Shown: positions 9,685 through 19,018, counted from the stretch's first letter. The stretch: 64,000 nt of DNA from Nostoc calcicola FACHB-3891 (GCF_014697355.1 NZ_JACJRQ010000007.1:124001-188000); one strand, 5' to 3'. Numbers and translations: made by a program. Notes: a model not told the origin generated them from the sequence alone.

Positions 9685-10413
9685 TCAAATATTATCAGGG
9701 TTAATGCCCTGTGTACGCAAAAGTTCACGCAGTCTAGCAATTTCTTGTTCTGCTTGTTGGGCACGTTCTTCTGCTTGTTGGGCACGTAAGCTTTCTTGTT
9801 GGGCTAGTTCTTCAGATGATGGTATCATTTGATTTTCAGTAGTAAAGAATCTTAATTTACCTTCATAAACTCCCAAGTAAAGTTCTAACTGCTGACTCCA
9901 TAAACGTCCATCAGTAGTGGGTTGAATTTCTTGATACTTGCCATCTACTAAATGAAATCCCTGAAATTCCATTGTTACCGGATCGAACCAGAAATAATCG
10001 GGTGTACGGAAAGTATCTTGGTAAACTTGTATTTTGAAGCCTTTGTCAACTGCTGCTGTTGAATTCGACAAAATCTCCACAATCACATTTGGATATTTGC
10101 CGTCTTCTTGCCAAACTACCCAACTTTTACGGTCTTTTTTCTCGGTTCCCAAAACTACAAAGAAGTCTGGGCCTCGGAAGTATTCTGATTTTTTCTGGTT
10201 AGGACTGTAATAAATTGTCAAATTACCAGAAGCATAAAAATCTTGTTTTTCTCGCCACCAGAATTTCAGTAGGCGAATCAGCAAATCGATTTGGTCTCGG
10301 TGTAGGTCACTTTCCAAGGGTGGTTCGTCACTCAGTATATCGCCTGGAGGGAAAATAACTCGATCTTCTAAAGTATCATCAGAGATGACTTCTAAGGTAG
10401 CAGGTTCAGACAT
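9685..10413 (-). CDS. Uma2 family endonuclease-fold protein
   Basis: 242 residues, belonging to the Uma2 (DUF820) family that is heavily expanded in cyanobacteria and has a PD-(D/E)XK nuclease fold. GPDFFVV near residue 80 supplies the Asp and VIVEILS near residue 110 the Glu. The FWFDP strand follows. After residue ~195 the protein becomes a coiled coil with repeated AQQAEERAQQAEQ units, and it ends GINPDNI. Cellular substrates of Uma2 proteins are unknown. Start ATG at 10413. A second family member lies at 18214. Confidence 0.9.
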   Translation of the reverse strand: MSEPATLEVISDDTLEDRVIFPPGDILSDEPPLESDLHRDQIDLLIRLLKFWWREKQDFYASGNLTIYYSPNQKKSEYFRGPDFFVVLGTEKKDRKSWVVWQEDGKYPNVIVEILSNSTAAVDKGFKIQVYQDTFRTPDYFWFDPVTMEFQGFHLVDGKYQEIQPTTDGRLWSQQLELYLGVYEGKLRFFTTENQMIPSSEELAQQESLRAQQAEERAQQAEQEIARLRELLRTQGINPDNI

Positions 10414-10481
10414 CAGCGATCGCCCCGCAATGATACAAAAATCACTTTGTTAAAAAAGTGGTGGTTAGGACTCCAAACTAA

Positions 10482-10520
10482 TTAATTCTGAATTCTGAAT
10501 TCTGGATTCTGAATTCTTCT
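10482..10520. repeat. AATTCTG short tandem repeats
   Basis: Tandem AATTCTG/GATTCTG heptamers ending GAATTCTTCTTCAATT, which is the inverted form of the left boundary of the elements at 4406 and 31692. Confidence 0.7.
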
Positions 10521-10524
10521 TCAA

Positions 10525-11172
10525 TTATTTCTCAAAATTTACTAACTGGCAGATGCTTTTAAGAACTCGTAATAACTCAATTGCCCCGGCAGATTCATTG
10601 AGATTTAATAATGGCATTAATTGATAAGTCGGCTGTTGTTCGCGTTTTAAATAAACAAATTGATAACGCAGTCCGTTAGTTGCCAAACCCCAAACTGATG
10701 GTTGTTGGTCTAAACTTTTAAAAGCATAAGTGAGTAATTGAGTTAAACCCTCACCCACTTCAACCGCACTATTTTTCGTTTCAATTACTACAACCCAAAA
10801 AGGCGGCGCAATATTACTTTGAGGATTGTTGATTGCTAAAATATCCATCCGCCCAGTAATTCTTCTGTCTTCATCTTCCACAGCGATCGCAACGCTATCT
10901 TCCATTGTCAACCGAATCGGCACATCGTAAAATCCTGCTAACCGCATTAATGGCGCAATAGTTAAAAATTTAACCAACCCTTCAGAAATTTTACCTGCGC
11001 TTAAATAACGATCGAAGTCGTTTCTGATTCGCAATAAATCCTGCTGTTCAAACTCAGAGAGTGGTTCTAGAGTTAAGAAGTCTCTAAATGAACCATTTAA
11101 AAGCTTTTCGAGTTTCAGAAAGCGATGAACATCGTTGAGAGATAGGCTACTGGCTTCGAGAATAAGTGGCAT
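10525..11172 (-). CDS. PD-(D/E)XK nuclease-like protein
   Basis: About 215 residues from the ATG at 11172 (MPLILEAS). A TTG start at 11268 would add a repeat-derived low-complexity leader (PHLPHLPHLPH). The core has GRMDILAIN near residue 112 and WVVVIETKNS about 20 residues on. These supply the D...ExK active site seen in type I restriction HsdR N-termini and in stand-alone cyanobacterial nucleases. A YxFVYLKR strand follows. No methylase or specificity subunit is adjacent, so restriction activity is not implied. Confidence 0.78.
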   Translation of the reverse strand: MPLILEASSLSLNDVHRFLKLEKLLNGSFRDFLTLEPLSEFEQQDLLRIRNDFDRYLSAGKISEGLVKFLTIAPLMRLAGFYDVPIRLTMEDSVAIAVEDEDRRITGRMDILAINNPQSNIAPPFWVVVIETKNSAVEVGEGLTQLLTYAFKSLDQQPSVWGLATNGLRYQFVYLKREQQPTYQLMPLLNLNESAGAIELLRVLKSICQLVNFEK

Positions 11173-11361
11173 AGTTTTAGGAAAAGGGAGTGGGGAGTGG
11201 GGGAGATGGGGGAGATGAGGGAGGTGAGGGAGACGCTCTGACGCGGGGAATGACAAATAACTCGGCAATTTCCACCCTGCTTAACGAAAATCTAAACACG
11301 GTACACCGTAACTGGGCTAAGAATAGTTTTTAGGTAACAATAGCGATCGCGCTCATAAACT

Positions 11362-13335
11362 ATGTCTCAACCAACCATAGAATCAATCCTACAAGAGAAT
11401 CGCCTTTTCCATCCTAGTTCGGAGTTTTCGCAAAACGCCCAAATCAAAAGCCTGGAAGACTATCAGCGCCTTTATGACAAAGCCAAAGCCGATCCCCAGC
11501 AATTTTGGGCAGATTTGGCGACTACAGAGTTAGCATGGTTCCAAAAATGGGATACAGTGCTAGATTGGCAACCGCCTTTTGCTAAGTGGTTTGTTGGCGG
11601 TAAGATGAATATTTCTTACAACTGCCTTGACAGACACCTCACTACTTGGCGCAAAAATAAAGCAGCACTGATTTGGGAAGGTGAACCAGGAGACTCGCGC
11701 ACTCTCACCTATGCCCAACTACATCGGGAAGTTTGCCAGTTTGCCAATGTGTTGAAGCAACTGGGCGTACAAAAAGGCGATCTAGTTGGTATTTATATGC
11801 CAATGATTCCGGAAGCCGCCATCGCCATGTTAGCCTGTGCCAGAATTGGCGCACCCCACAGTGTGGTATTTGGTGGTTTTAGTGCGGAAGCTTTACGCGA
11901 TCGCTTAATTGATGCGAAAGCCAAGTTAGTAATTACTGCTGATGGTGGTTGGCGCAAAGATGCGATCGTTCCCCTGAAGGAACAGGTAGATAAAGCCTTA
12001 GCTGATGGTGCTGTTCCCAGTGTCGAAAATGTCCTGGTTGTCAAGCGCACCGGACAAGAAACTTATATGCAGTCGGGGGGACGCGATCGTTGGTGGCATG
12101 ATTTACAAAAAACTGCATCGGCTGATTGTCCCGCCGAACCGATGGACAGCGAAGATATGTTGTTTGTCCTCTACACTTCTGGCAGTACAGGCAAACCGAA
12201 GGGCGTGGTGCATACAACTGCTGGCTATAATTTGTATACCCACATGACCACCAAGTGGATCTTTGACCTGCAAGATACAGATGTATATTGGTGTACCGCT
12301 GATGTAGGTTGGATTACTGGTCACAGCTACATCGTTTATGGTCCCCTTTCCAACGGTGCAACAACTGTGATGTATGAAGGTGCGCCCCGTGCTTCTAATC
12401 CTGGGTGTTTCTGGGATGTGATTGAAAAATACGGTGTCAATATTTTTTATACTGCACCTACGGCAATTCGGGCATTTATTAAGATGGGCGAACACCATCC
12501 CAAGGCGCGAAACTTGTCTTCCTTGCGATTGCTGGGAACCGTCGGCGAACCGATTAACCCAGAAGCTTGGATGTGGTATCAGAAAGTAATTGGTGGCGAT
12601 CGCTGTCCAATTGTGGACACGTGGTGGCAAACTGAAACTGGCGGTATCATGATTACACCGCTACCAGGGGCAATTCCTACTAAACCAGGTTCGGCGACTC
12701 TTCCCTTCCCTGGAATTCTTGCAGACATCGTGGATTTAGAAGGAAATTCCGTACCCAACAACGAAGGTGGTTATCTCGCAGTCCGCCATCCTTGGCCGGG
12801 AATGATGCGGACAGTCTACGGCGATCCGGAACGCTTCCGCCGCACCTATTGGGAACATATCCCCCCCAAAGATGGTAACTATACTTATTTTGCTGGTGAT
12901 GGTGCCAGACGCGATGAAGATGGTTACTTCTGGGTAATGGGTCGCGTCGATGACGTATTGAATGTATCAGGACACCGACTCGGTACAATGGAAGTCGAAT
13001 CAGCCTTAGTTTCCCATCCAGCAGTTGCAGAAGCAGCGGTAGTGGGTAAGCCAGATGAACTCAAAGGTGAAGAAGTAGTTGCTTTTGTGACATTAGAAGG
13101 CACTTATCAGGGAAGTGAAGAATTGAGTAAAGAACTCAAACAACATGTTGTCAAAGAAATCGGCGCCATCGCCCGTCCCGGAGAAATTCGTTTTACCGAC
13201 GCTTTACCCAAAACGCGATCGGGTAAGATTATGCGGCGATTATTGCGAAATCTGGCAGCCGGACAAGAGGTATCTGGTGATACTTCAACCTTAGAAGATA
13301 GAAGCGTGTTGGATAAATTGCGCGAAGGCGCGTAA
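11362..13335 (+). CDS. acs: Acetyl-coenzyme A synthetase
   Basis: Activates acetate with ATP to acetyl-AMP and then acetyl-CoA. At 657 residues it has the full family length. The P-loop [11 protein letters not shown] lies near residue 270 and TWWQTETGG near residue 420. The hinge [13 protein letters not shown] lies near residue 530. The catalytic lysine is in [11 protein letters not shown] near residue 625; this Lys is the usual site of regulatory acetylation. Upstream is a HIP1 site and the divergent nuclease gene. Downstream is a small hairpin and the DUF4365-like pair, which are not obviously related. Confidence 0.97.
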   Translation: MSQPTIESILQENRLFHPSSEFSQNAQIKSLEDYQRLYDKAKADPQQFWADLATTELAWFQKWDTVLDWQPPFAKWFVGGKMNISYNCLDRHLTTWRKNKAALIWEGEPGDSRTLTYAQLHREVCQFANVLKQLGVQKGDLVGIYMPMIPEAAIAMLACARIGAPHSVVFGGFSAEALRDRLIDAKAKLVITADGGWRKDAIVPLKEQVDKALADGAVPSVENVLVVKRTGQETYMQSGGRDRWWHDLQKTASADCPAEPMDSEDMLFVLYTSGSTGKPKGVVHTTAGYNLYTHMTTKWIFDLQDTDVYWCTADVGWITGHSYIVYGPLSNGATTVMYEGAPRASNPGCFWDVIEKYGVNIFYTAPTAIRAFIKMGEHHPKARNLSSLRLLGTVGEPINPEAWMWYQKVIGGDRCPIVDTWWQTETGGIMITPLPGAIPTKPGSATLPFPGILADIVDLEGNSVPNNEGGYLAVRHPWPGMMRTVYGDPERFRRTYWEHIPPKDGNYTYFAGDGARRDEDGYFWVMGRVDDVLNVSGHRLGTMEVESALVSHPAVAEAAVVGKPDELKGEEVVAFVTLEGTYQGSEELSKELKQHVVKEIGAIARPGEIRFTDALPKTRSGKIMRRLLRNLAAGQEVSGDTSTLEDRSVLDKLREGA

Positions 13336-13404
13336 ACAATTCAAATTACTCAAAATAGGAGTCTGTTAACAACAAACTAACACAAAGCAATTCTTAATAA
13401 TGTA

Positions 13405-13426
13405 GGGTAGGCAAAATAGCCTGCCC
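13405..13426 (+). terminator. Hairpin after acs
   Basis: GGGTAGGC and GCCTGCCC form an 8-bp stem with one mismatch and a 6-nt loop, followed by TTTA. It is placed 70 bp after the acs stop. Confidence 0.5.
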
Positions 13427-13461
13427 TTTACTAAGCAGACTAAATTCAAATAGGTCTATAA

Positions 13462-13947
13462 ATGAGAGATGCACTAGGGCAAAGAGGCGAAGCAATTTTT
13501 ACAGTATTAATGACGGAATTTCACTCTCATGCTGGCCCTATTTTCAAACCGCAGTTTTTAGGAGACAAATGGCAATATGTTGATTTTATTGTAGAGTTGG
13601 TAGGGTCTGGTAAATCTGTTCCTTATTTTTTTGTACAAGTGAAAACAACAAGAGAAGGTTATACTAAAAAATATAACCGTTTGAAGGTGAAAGTCAAACA
13701 AGAAAATGTAATTGGTTTAGCATCTTATCCAGCACCAACTTATATAGTAGGAATCGATGAAATTCAAGAGTTAGGTTACATAGTTTCTGCAAATGGTGAA
13801 AATCTTAAATCTCTGTCAAGCCTTTCTACTGAATTTCAAATTATCAAACAAAATAGAGAACTGCTATGGCAGGAAGTTTATGATTTTTGGAGTAGATACC
13901 ATACTAATCAGTTAGTTTCCAAATTTGCCGATCAAGATTGGAGATAA
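13462..13947 (+). CDS. DUF4365-like PD-(D/E)XK protein, first of a pair
   Basis: 161 residues. The nuclease-like core is QYVDFIVEL near residue 37 and FFVQVKTTR near residue 55, i.e. D...QxK with Gln in the Glu position. This is the arrangement in DUF4365 proteins found near defence genes. A GQRGEAIF helix precedes it, as in the EA-rich first helix of the fold. The stop is 4 bp before the next ATG (13952), so translation is coupled with a second protein of the same apparent fold. AT-rich compared with acs. Function is unknown; DNA cleavage is an inference. Confidence 0.75.
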   Translation: MRDALGQRGEAIFTVLMTEFHSHAGPIFKPQFLGDKWQYVDFIVELVGSGKSVPYFFVQVKTTREGYTKKYNRLKVKVKQENVIGLASYPAPTYIVGIDEIQELGYIVSANGENLKSLSSLSTEFQIIKQNRELLWQEVYDFWSRYHTNQLVSKFADQDWR

Positions 13948-13951
13948 AATA

Positions 13952-14428
13952 ATGAAAACCAGAGTACCTTGGTATATTGAAAGACGGGCAGAATCTCTTG
14001 CTATTGTTTACTTAACTCGTCGTGATGACTTGATTATTTCTCAGGCAACACCAAACCAAGGATTAGACTTTTTAATCACAATTACCAAAGATGGAGTTTA
14101 TACTGGAAGACTCTTTGGTATTGAAGTAAAAGCAACAGATTATACATCGAGATTAAGCAAGGATAATGATATTTTAAAGTTAGACAAAGAGAGGTTGAAT
14201 AGGCTAGAAAAATTCCAAGATTTACCATTCCCGGTTTGCCTATTTTTCTTTATTTTGGAGGAAGATCGAGGTTATTACAAATGGATTTTAGAACCTCAAA
14301 TAAATGAACAAAAGCAAGTTAGCTTGCACTTTAACGAAAATGATGAACTGAAAAAACTTGATGACAAAGAAATAGCTAATATTATTTCAATAGTAAATAG
14401 TTGGTATGACCAGAGAAATAATACCTGA
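13952..14428 (+). CDS. DUF4365-like PD-(D/E)XK protein, second of a pair
   Basis: 158 residues from the ATG at 13952, preceded by GGAGATAAA; the ATG at 13925 overlaps the previous gene and is less likely. The N-terminus has ERRAESLAIVYL, followed by GLDFLITI (Asp) and FGIEVKAT (ExK), a complete PD-(D/E)XK triad. The KDNDILKLDKERL segment should be a helix over the active site. Together with the 13462 gene it suggests a heteromeric nuclease or a sensor-effector pair, though a duplicated single gene is also possible. Confidence 0.75.
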   Translation: MKTRVPWYIERRAESLAIVYLTRRDDLIISQATPNQGLDFLITITKDGVYTGRLFGIEVKATDYTSRLSKDNDILKLDKERLNRLEKFQDLPFPVCLFFFILEEDRGYYKWILEPQINEQKQVSLHFNENDELKKLDDKEIANIISIVNSWYDQRNNT

Positions 14429-14600
14429 GGATAAGCATACTAATTTATTCTTCTAAAAGAAATAGGTGCGATCGCCAGTCTCTAGAATTTTCAGGACACG
14501 ATGCAATCAAAATATTGGCACGCTTTTTAGTGCGTTACATACTTACTAAACCATCCTCACCTTATCATAAGAATACGACATTATTAGGGCATTCAGGGCG

Positions 14601-15257
14601 ATGAAACTGAAATCAGCATTTGTTCAATCTTTTAGCTGCATGACACTGAGTATTATCACTGCGATTGGTCTATCACCATCGGTGTTAGCGGTTTCTGGAA
14701 AAGTTTCTTTAGATTCGCCTCAACAGTATCCCCAGAAACTAGCGCAATTTTCCGACACAGGACCATCAGAGCGATCGCAACTCCTACAACAAGCCAATGC
14801 TTTGTACAATCAAGGAGACATGAAAGGTGCAGAGGAAAATTTACGCAAATTAATTAAAAAATTCCCCAAAGATACCTTTGGACACTTTCAACTGGGAAAC
14901 GTGCTTTTTCGGCAACAGAAATCAGAAGAAGCAATTAACGCCTACCGAGAAGCCATTCGCCTCCAGCCAAAATATGCTTTAGCTTATAATGCGATCGGTA
15001 TGGTTTACGCTAGCGAAAATCGCTGGCAAGAAGCTATTACTGAATATCAAAAAGCTTTAGAAATTAATCCTAATTATGCAGAAGCACTTACTAATTTTGC
15101 TCTGGCAATGTGGCAAACAAATAAAAAAGACGAAGCCCTAGCTTCTCTAGAAAAGGCTTTAAATATCTTCAAACAACAGAATAGAAATGAAAGGGTTAAT
15201 CAAGTTGAGCGAATCATGCAAGAGATTAAAAAATCAGAAGATCCTAGTATTTCTTGA
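14601..15257 (+). CDS. Secreted TPR protein
   Basis: 218 residues. A signal peptide covers residues 1-30 (basic start, hydrophobic core, likely cut after SVLA). Three or four tetratricopeptide repeats run from about residue 60 to 190, each with the W/L-G-Y-A-F-A-P spacing (for example GNVLFRQQKSEEAINAYREA and AIGMVYASENRWQEAITEYQ). TPRs scaffold protein complexes, here in the periplasm or thylakoid lumen. The C-terminus is lysine-rich. It is independent of its neighbours by spacing (over 130 bp each side). Confidence 0.88.
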   Translation: MKLKSAFVQSFSCMTLSIITAIGLSPSVLAVSGKVSLDSPQQYPQKLAQFSDTGPSERSQLLQQANALYNQGDMKGAEENLRKLIKKFPKDTFGHFQLGNVLFRQQKSEEAINAYREAIRLQPKYALAYNAIGMVYASENRWQEAITEYQKALEINPNYAEALTNFALAMWQTNKKDEALASLEKALNIFKQQNRNERVNQVERIMQEIKKSEDPSIS

Positions 15258-15337
15258 AAATCCTATTTTTCAGTAGATAAAAGTTAACAATATTTGCTTT
15301 TAGGATGCTTTACCAGGAATCCGATATGGTAAGATGA

Positions 15338-15357
15338 CTATGCGGCAATTGTCGCAT
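15338..15357. promoter_or_regulatory. Candidate operator for the HMUDK-like/MazG cluster
   Basis: TATGCGGCAATTGTCGCATA is a 20-bp palindrome matching its own reverse complement at 18 of 20 positions, centred on CAATTG. It lies 33 bp before the ATG at 15390. A TAAGAT that could be a -10 box sits just upstream (15329-15334). Position and symmetry suggest a dimeric repressor site. No regulator gene is adjacent. Confidence 0.5.
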
Positions 15358-15389
15358 AATCTTATTCTCATAAACCAAGAGAACAGTAT

Positions 15390-16610
15390 ATGCAAGTAAG
15401 ACAAGAAATTTTTGATACCTATTGGCGATTTGCTGCTATGCGCCAAGAAGTATTTTTCAACAAAATTAACAATCTACCACCCCCTTGGACGAGCGATCCT
15501 ATTATTAATACTTATAAATTTTGTAATGCTTATCGAGCGAGCGATCGCGTTTCACAATATCTGATTAAAAACGTAATTTACGATGAGAATAGAAGCAAGA
15601 ATGAAGAAGAAGTAATTTTACGTATTCTACTATTTAAAATTTTTAATAAAATAGAAACATGGGAATACTTAGAAAACAAAATAGGAGATTATATTACACT
15701 ATCTAATTTCGACTCAAACATATATTCAGATATATTACAAGATGCCATGAATCTTGGATATGTCATTTACACCAGTGCGTATATGTCTTGTGCCAGCAAA
15801 GAATTTGGTTATGATAAAAAACATCAAAATCATTTGGCATTAATTGATAAAATGGTTGTTCAAGATAGAGTAGACAATCGCATAGTCAAAGCCAAAAATT
15901 TTGAAGATGTTTTTCAGATAATCCAAGAATATCCATTGCTGGGTAAGTTTATGGCTTACCAATTAGCGACAGATATTAATTATAGTGAAATTATCAACTT
16001 TGACGAAAACAGTTTTACTATAGCAGGTCCAGGAGCCGAACGTGGTATCAACAAATGTTTTCTTGATACAGAAGGTAAAACATACACAGATGTTATTCAT
16101 TGGATGACTGAAAATCAAGAGAAAGAATTTCAGCGTTTGGGGTTAAATTTTCAATCACTTTGGGGTCGTCCGCTACAGGCTATAGACTGTCAAAATTTAT
16201 TTTGTGAAACTGATAAATACTGTCGAGCAGCATTTCCAGACTTGAAGAGTAATCGCAAAAAGATCAAATCAAAATTTACTTCAACACCTCAACAAATTGA
16301 TTATTTTTATCCACCTAAATGGCAAATTAACGATAAAGTTAAAGAAACTTTAGCACAGAGATTGCCAACATTAGATATTCCTAATTTTGAACAAATCAAT
16401 AATTATCAGCAATTGTCTTTGGAATTAGACTCGACGGTAAAAGCAACCTCTCTAGTTATAGAAAATGGATCAAAAGTCGACAAAACATCTGACCAACAGT
16501 CTCAACTGAGGCAAAAGACTAATAAAAGTAAAAAATCAAAGACTTTACACAATATACAGGCAGAAAAATCTCAACAGTTGTGCTTATTTAGAGAAAACTG
16601 GGTATCATAA
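15390..16610 (+). CDS. 5-hmdU-DNA-kinase-like helical protein (HMUDK/aGPT-PPlase family)
   Basis: 406 residues. The pattern fits the family first called alpha-glutamyl/putrescinyl-thymine pyrophosphorylase, later shown in phages to include 5-hydroxymethyl-deoxyuridine DNA kinases. The N-terminus is an FAAMRQE..F helix with PPPWTSDPIINTYKFCNAYR then SDRVSQYLI (residues 29-60). The middle has GPGAERGINKCF near residue 213. LQAIDCQNLFCETDKYCRAA near residue 265 closes the core. The last ~60 residues are a Lys/Ser/Gln-rich tail. In phages these enzymes start thymine hypermodification. Here the protein precedes DUF1643 and MazG-type genes, so a base- or nucleotide-directed role in phage conflict is inferred, not shown. 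Confidence 0.75.
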   Translation: MQVRQEIFDTYWRFAAMRQEVFFNKINNLPPPWTSDPIINTYKFCNAYRASDRVSQYLIKNVIYDENRSKNEEEVILRILLFKIFNKIETWEYLENKIGDYITLSNFDSNIYSDILQDAMNLGYVIYTSAYMSCASKEFGYDKKHQNHLALIDKMVVQDRVDNRIVKAKNFEDVFQIIQEYPLLGKFMAYQLATDINYSEIINFDENSFTIAGPGAERGINKCFLDTEGKTYTDVIHWMTENQEKEFQRLGLNFQSLWGRPLQAIDCQNLFCETDKYCRAAFPDLKSNRKKIKSKFTSTPQQIDYFYPPKWQINDKVKETLAQRLPTLDIPNFEQINNYQQLSLELDSTVKATSLVIENGSKVDKTSDQQSQLRQKTNKSKKSKTLHNIQAEKSQQLCLFRENWVS

Positions 16611-16642
16611 ATCAGCAGTAATTCAAAGTTAAGCACATTGGT

Positions 16643-17134
16643 ATGGAAAAATATGCCAAGTTCGATGCCACTAAAAAGTATCGCTACTTACTAGGACGTA
16701 GATGGAATGCAAATTTGCCACAAATTACTTTTGTGATGCTTAACCCTAGTACCGCAGATGCTGAGAAAGATGACAGAACACTCACTAGATGTATTAACTT
16801 TGCTAAATCTTGGGATTATGGTTCTCTTGAAGTAGTTAATCTATTTGCTTATCGTGCTACACAACGCGCTGATCTTTACGAACCATCTGATCCTATAGGT
16901 TCAGAAAATAACTGCTATATTCAATTAGCAACAAAACGCGCTGACTCAATTATTGTGGCATGGGGTGGGGGTAAGTATCCCAAAATCCAGAACCGGGATA
17001 AAGAAGTGCTAAATCTAATTTATGACAAATCTCTCTACTCTCTAGGTCGTTTAACAAAAGATGGACATCCACGCCATCCTGTACGTCTTGCGGCTAGTAC
17101 AGAAAGAATTATTTTTCCGATTAATTTCTTATAA
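16643..17134 (+). CDS. DUF1643 protein
   Basis: 163 residues. Family signatures: RYLLGRRW near residue 13, FVMLNPSTAD near residue 30, DDRTLTRCINFAK, EVVNLFAYRAT near residue 63, and IVAWGG near residue 103, ending GRLTKDGHPRHPVRL. This matches the DUF1643 family, which occurs in bacteria and phages and has no settled activity. It starts 33 bp after the 15390 gene and precedes the MazG-type gene, so the three are probably one operon. Base composition is as AT-rich as its partners. Confidence 0.88.
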   Translation: MEKYAKFDATKKYRYLLGRRWNANLPQITFVMLNPSTADAEKDDRTLTRCINFAKSWDYGSLEVVNLFAYRATQRADLYEPSDPIGSENNCYIQLATKRADSIIVAWGGGKYPKIQNRDKEVLNLIYDKSLYSLGRLTKDGHPRHPVRLAASTERIIFPINFL

Positions 17135-17241
17135 AGATATAGCTTTTCCTAATAATAAAAATTGTTATTTATCATTGAATTAATATTTTATCACTCTTAA
17201 AATCACCATAATTAAAAACTGTGAAATGGGGTATTTTCATT

Positions 17242-18138
17242 ATGAATTTTTCTGAGTATCAAACACAAGCACTTAGTACAAACCAGATTCCTGCTGTAGA
17301 AGGTACTGAACTATTTATACCGCTATTAGGTTTAGTAGGTGAAGTTGGCTCATTGATGACTGAATATAAAAAACATTTACGCGATGGTGATGCACATAAA
17401 CTATTTAAAGAAGGCATCGCAGAAGAATTGGGAGATATGCTTTGGTATATTGCCAACTTGGCAAGTAAGTTTAACCTTAATTTGGAAGAAATTGCGGAAG
17501 ATAATCTTAAAAAGTGCCGCGATCGTTGGGGATGGAGAAATTCAACAGAGATAGACGATAAAGCTACATGCTACATATTCGATAATGACTTTCCCGAAAA
17601 TGAAAGTTTACCAAGACAGTTTGAAGTTGAAATTACTGAGGTAAGCCAAGATAACTCAGTCAAAATGAAGGCATTTATTAACAAACAACAAATTGGAAAT
17701 GATCTCACTGATAACTCCTACTCTAACGATGGCTACCGCTTTCATGATGTTTTTCATATGTCCTACACCGCAGTTTTAGGTTGGTCGGCAGTCACTCGTA
17801 GTATTCTTAAATGTAAACGAAAAAGCAATCCCAGAATTGACGAAGTTGAAGACGGTGGTCGTGCAATAGCTATTGAGGAAGGTATATCAGCACTTGCATT
17901 TGCCTATGCTAAAGATCACGGATTCTTAGAAGGCGTTAGAGTGATAGATTACCAACTCTTGAAGACTATCAAAAATATGACATCACATTTAGAAGTATCT
18001 CGATGTTCGCTGGGTGATTGGGAGAAGGCAATTCTGATGGGCTATGATGTCTGGCGACAGGTGGAGAAATATCGAGGAGGAACGGTAATTGTTGACCTTG
18101 ATGCACGCTTAATAAGTTATAAAATGGGAGTAAGCTGA
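17242..18138 (+). CDS. MazG-type nucleotide pyrophosphohydrolase with MazG C-terminal domain
   Basis: 298 residues from the ATG at 17242 (MNFSEYQ); a GTG at 17221 is possible. Residues 1-95 are a MazG-like all-alpha NTP pyrophosphatase: GLVGEVGSLMTEYKK, then EELGDMLWYIANLA supplying the metal-binding Glu/Asp. The first ExxE reads ExxS here. Residues ~165-290 form a second helical domain (YRFHDVFHMSYTAVLGWSAV, KRKSNPRIDEVEDGGRA, EEGISALAFAYA) of the kind named MazG_C. Such enzymes remove non-canonical or excess dNTPs. Next to an HMUDK-like protein it could police or supply modified nucleotides. Confidence 0.82.
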   Translation: MNFSEYQTQALSTNQIPAVEGTELFIPLLGLVGEVGSLMTEYKKHLRDGDAHKLFKEGIAEELGDMLWYIANLASKFNLNLEEIAEDNLKKCRDRWGWRNSTEIDDKATCYIFDNDFPENESLPRQFEVEITEVSQDNSVKMKAFINKQQIGNDLTDNSYSNDGYRFHDVFHMSYTAVLGWSAVTRSILKCKRKSNPRIDEVEDGGRAIAIEEGISALAFAYAKDHGFLEGVRVIDYQLLKTIKNMTSHLEVSRCSLGDWEKAILMGYDVWRQVEKYRGGTVIVDLDARLISYKMGVS

Positions 18139-18213
18139 CACCAAAGGCAAAGTAACAATAGAAGAACTCAACGGATAATAAACAAAATACAAATATAATC
18201 TTGGTTAAAGCCT

Positions 18214-18993
18214 ATGACTTCGTTATCGGCATTAACTTTACCTGACCACACCCAGTTACCAGATTCAGGTGGTAAATTTTTGAAAAACTGGCAGGAACAT
18301 CCGCAAAGTATTTTAATTACAGATTCAATTAAACCTGTTCTAGAACAACGCCATCCTGATGGACAATATTGTATTGGACAAAATTTAGGTATTTACTGGG
18401 GATTGACAGATCCTCCTGATAAAGCGATCTCGGCACCAGATTGGTTTTATATACCGAATATACCACCAACTCTTGAAGGTAAAACGCGGCGTTCTTATGT
18501 GCTGTGGGAAGAATCTCTCGCACCTTTAATTGTGTTGGAATTTGTCTCTGGAGACGGTTCAGAAGAACGAGATAAAACGCCGCCATCGCAAGCAGAAAGT
18601 GGAAATGTTGGTAAATTTTGGGTTTATGAACAGGCAATTCGAGTGCCTTATTATGGAATTTATGAAGTAGCAAAAGCACAGATTGAGGTGTATCATCTAA
18701 TTGATTCTATCTATCAACTGATGAAACCCAATGAAAGAGGACATTACCCAATTGCTCCTTTAGGGGTAGAGTTGGGAATTTGGCAGGGTTTGTATCAGAA
18801 TGCAGAGTTACCTTGGTTGCGGTGGTGGGATGCACAAGGAAATATACTGCTAACAGGTGAAGAACGCGCTGAAGTTGAGCGACAAAGGGCTGAAGTTGAA
18901 CGACAAAAGCGGCTATCAATTACTGACAAATTGCGTAATCTCTCTGTTGAACAACTTAATGCTTTAGGAATTGACCCAGAAATGTTGGATTAA
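18214..18993 (+). CDS. Uma2 family endonuclease-fold protein
   Basis: 259 residues. APDWFYIP near residue 74 and LIVLEFVSGDG near residue 107 give the Asp and Glu of the PD-(D/E)XK-like core. An IYEVAKAQIEVYHL strand pair follows. The C-terminus is a short coiled coil with the repeated unit RAEVERQ and the typical Uma2 tail LRNLSVEQLNALGIDPEML. Substrate is unknown. Start ATG at 18214. It lies 75 bp after the MazG-type gene on the same strand; a functional link is uncertain because Uma2 genes are scattered widely. Confidence 0.88.
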   Translation: MTSLSALTLPDHTQLPDSGGKFLKNWQEHPQSILITDSIKPVLEQRHPDGQYCIGQNLGIYWGLTDPPDKAISAPDWFYIPNIPPTLEGKTRRSYVLWEESLAPLIVLEFVSGDGSEERDKTPPSQAESGNVGKFWVYEQAIRVPYYGIYEVAKAQIEVYHLIDSIYQLMKPNERGHYPIAPLGVELGIWQGLYQNAELPWLRWWDAQGNILLTGEERAEVERQRAEVERQKRLSITDKLRNLSVEQLNALGIDPEMLD

Positions 18994-19018
18994 CGTGAGT
19001 TCGATGAGTACTGTTTTG

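Noticed and set aside
10525..11172. Type I restriction system
   Set aside because: Only a nuclease-like domain is present; no methylase, specificity or helicase gene is nearby.
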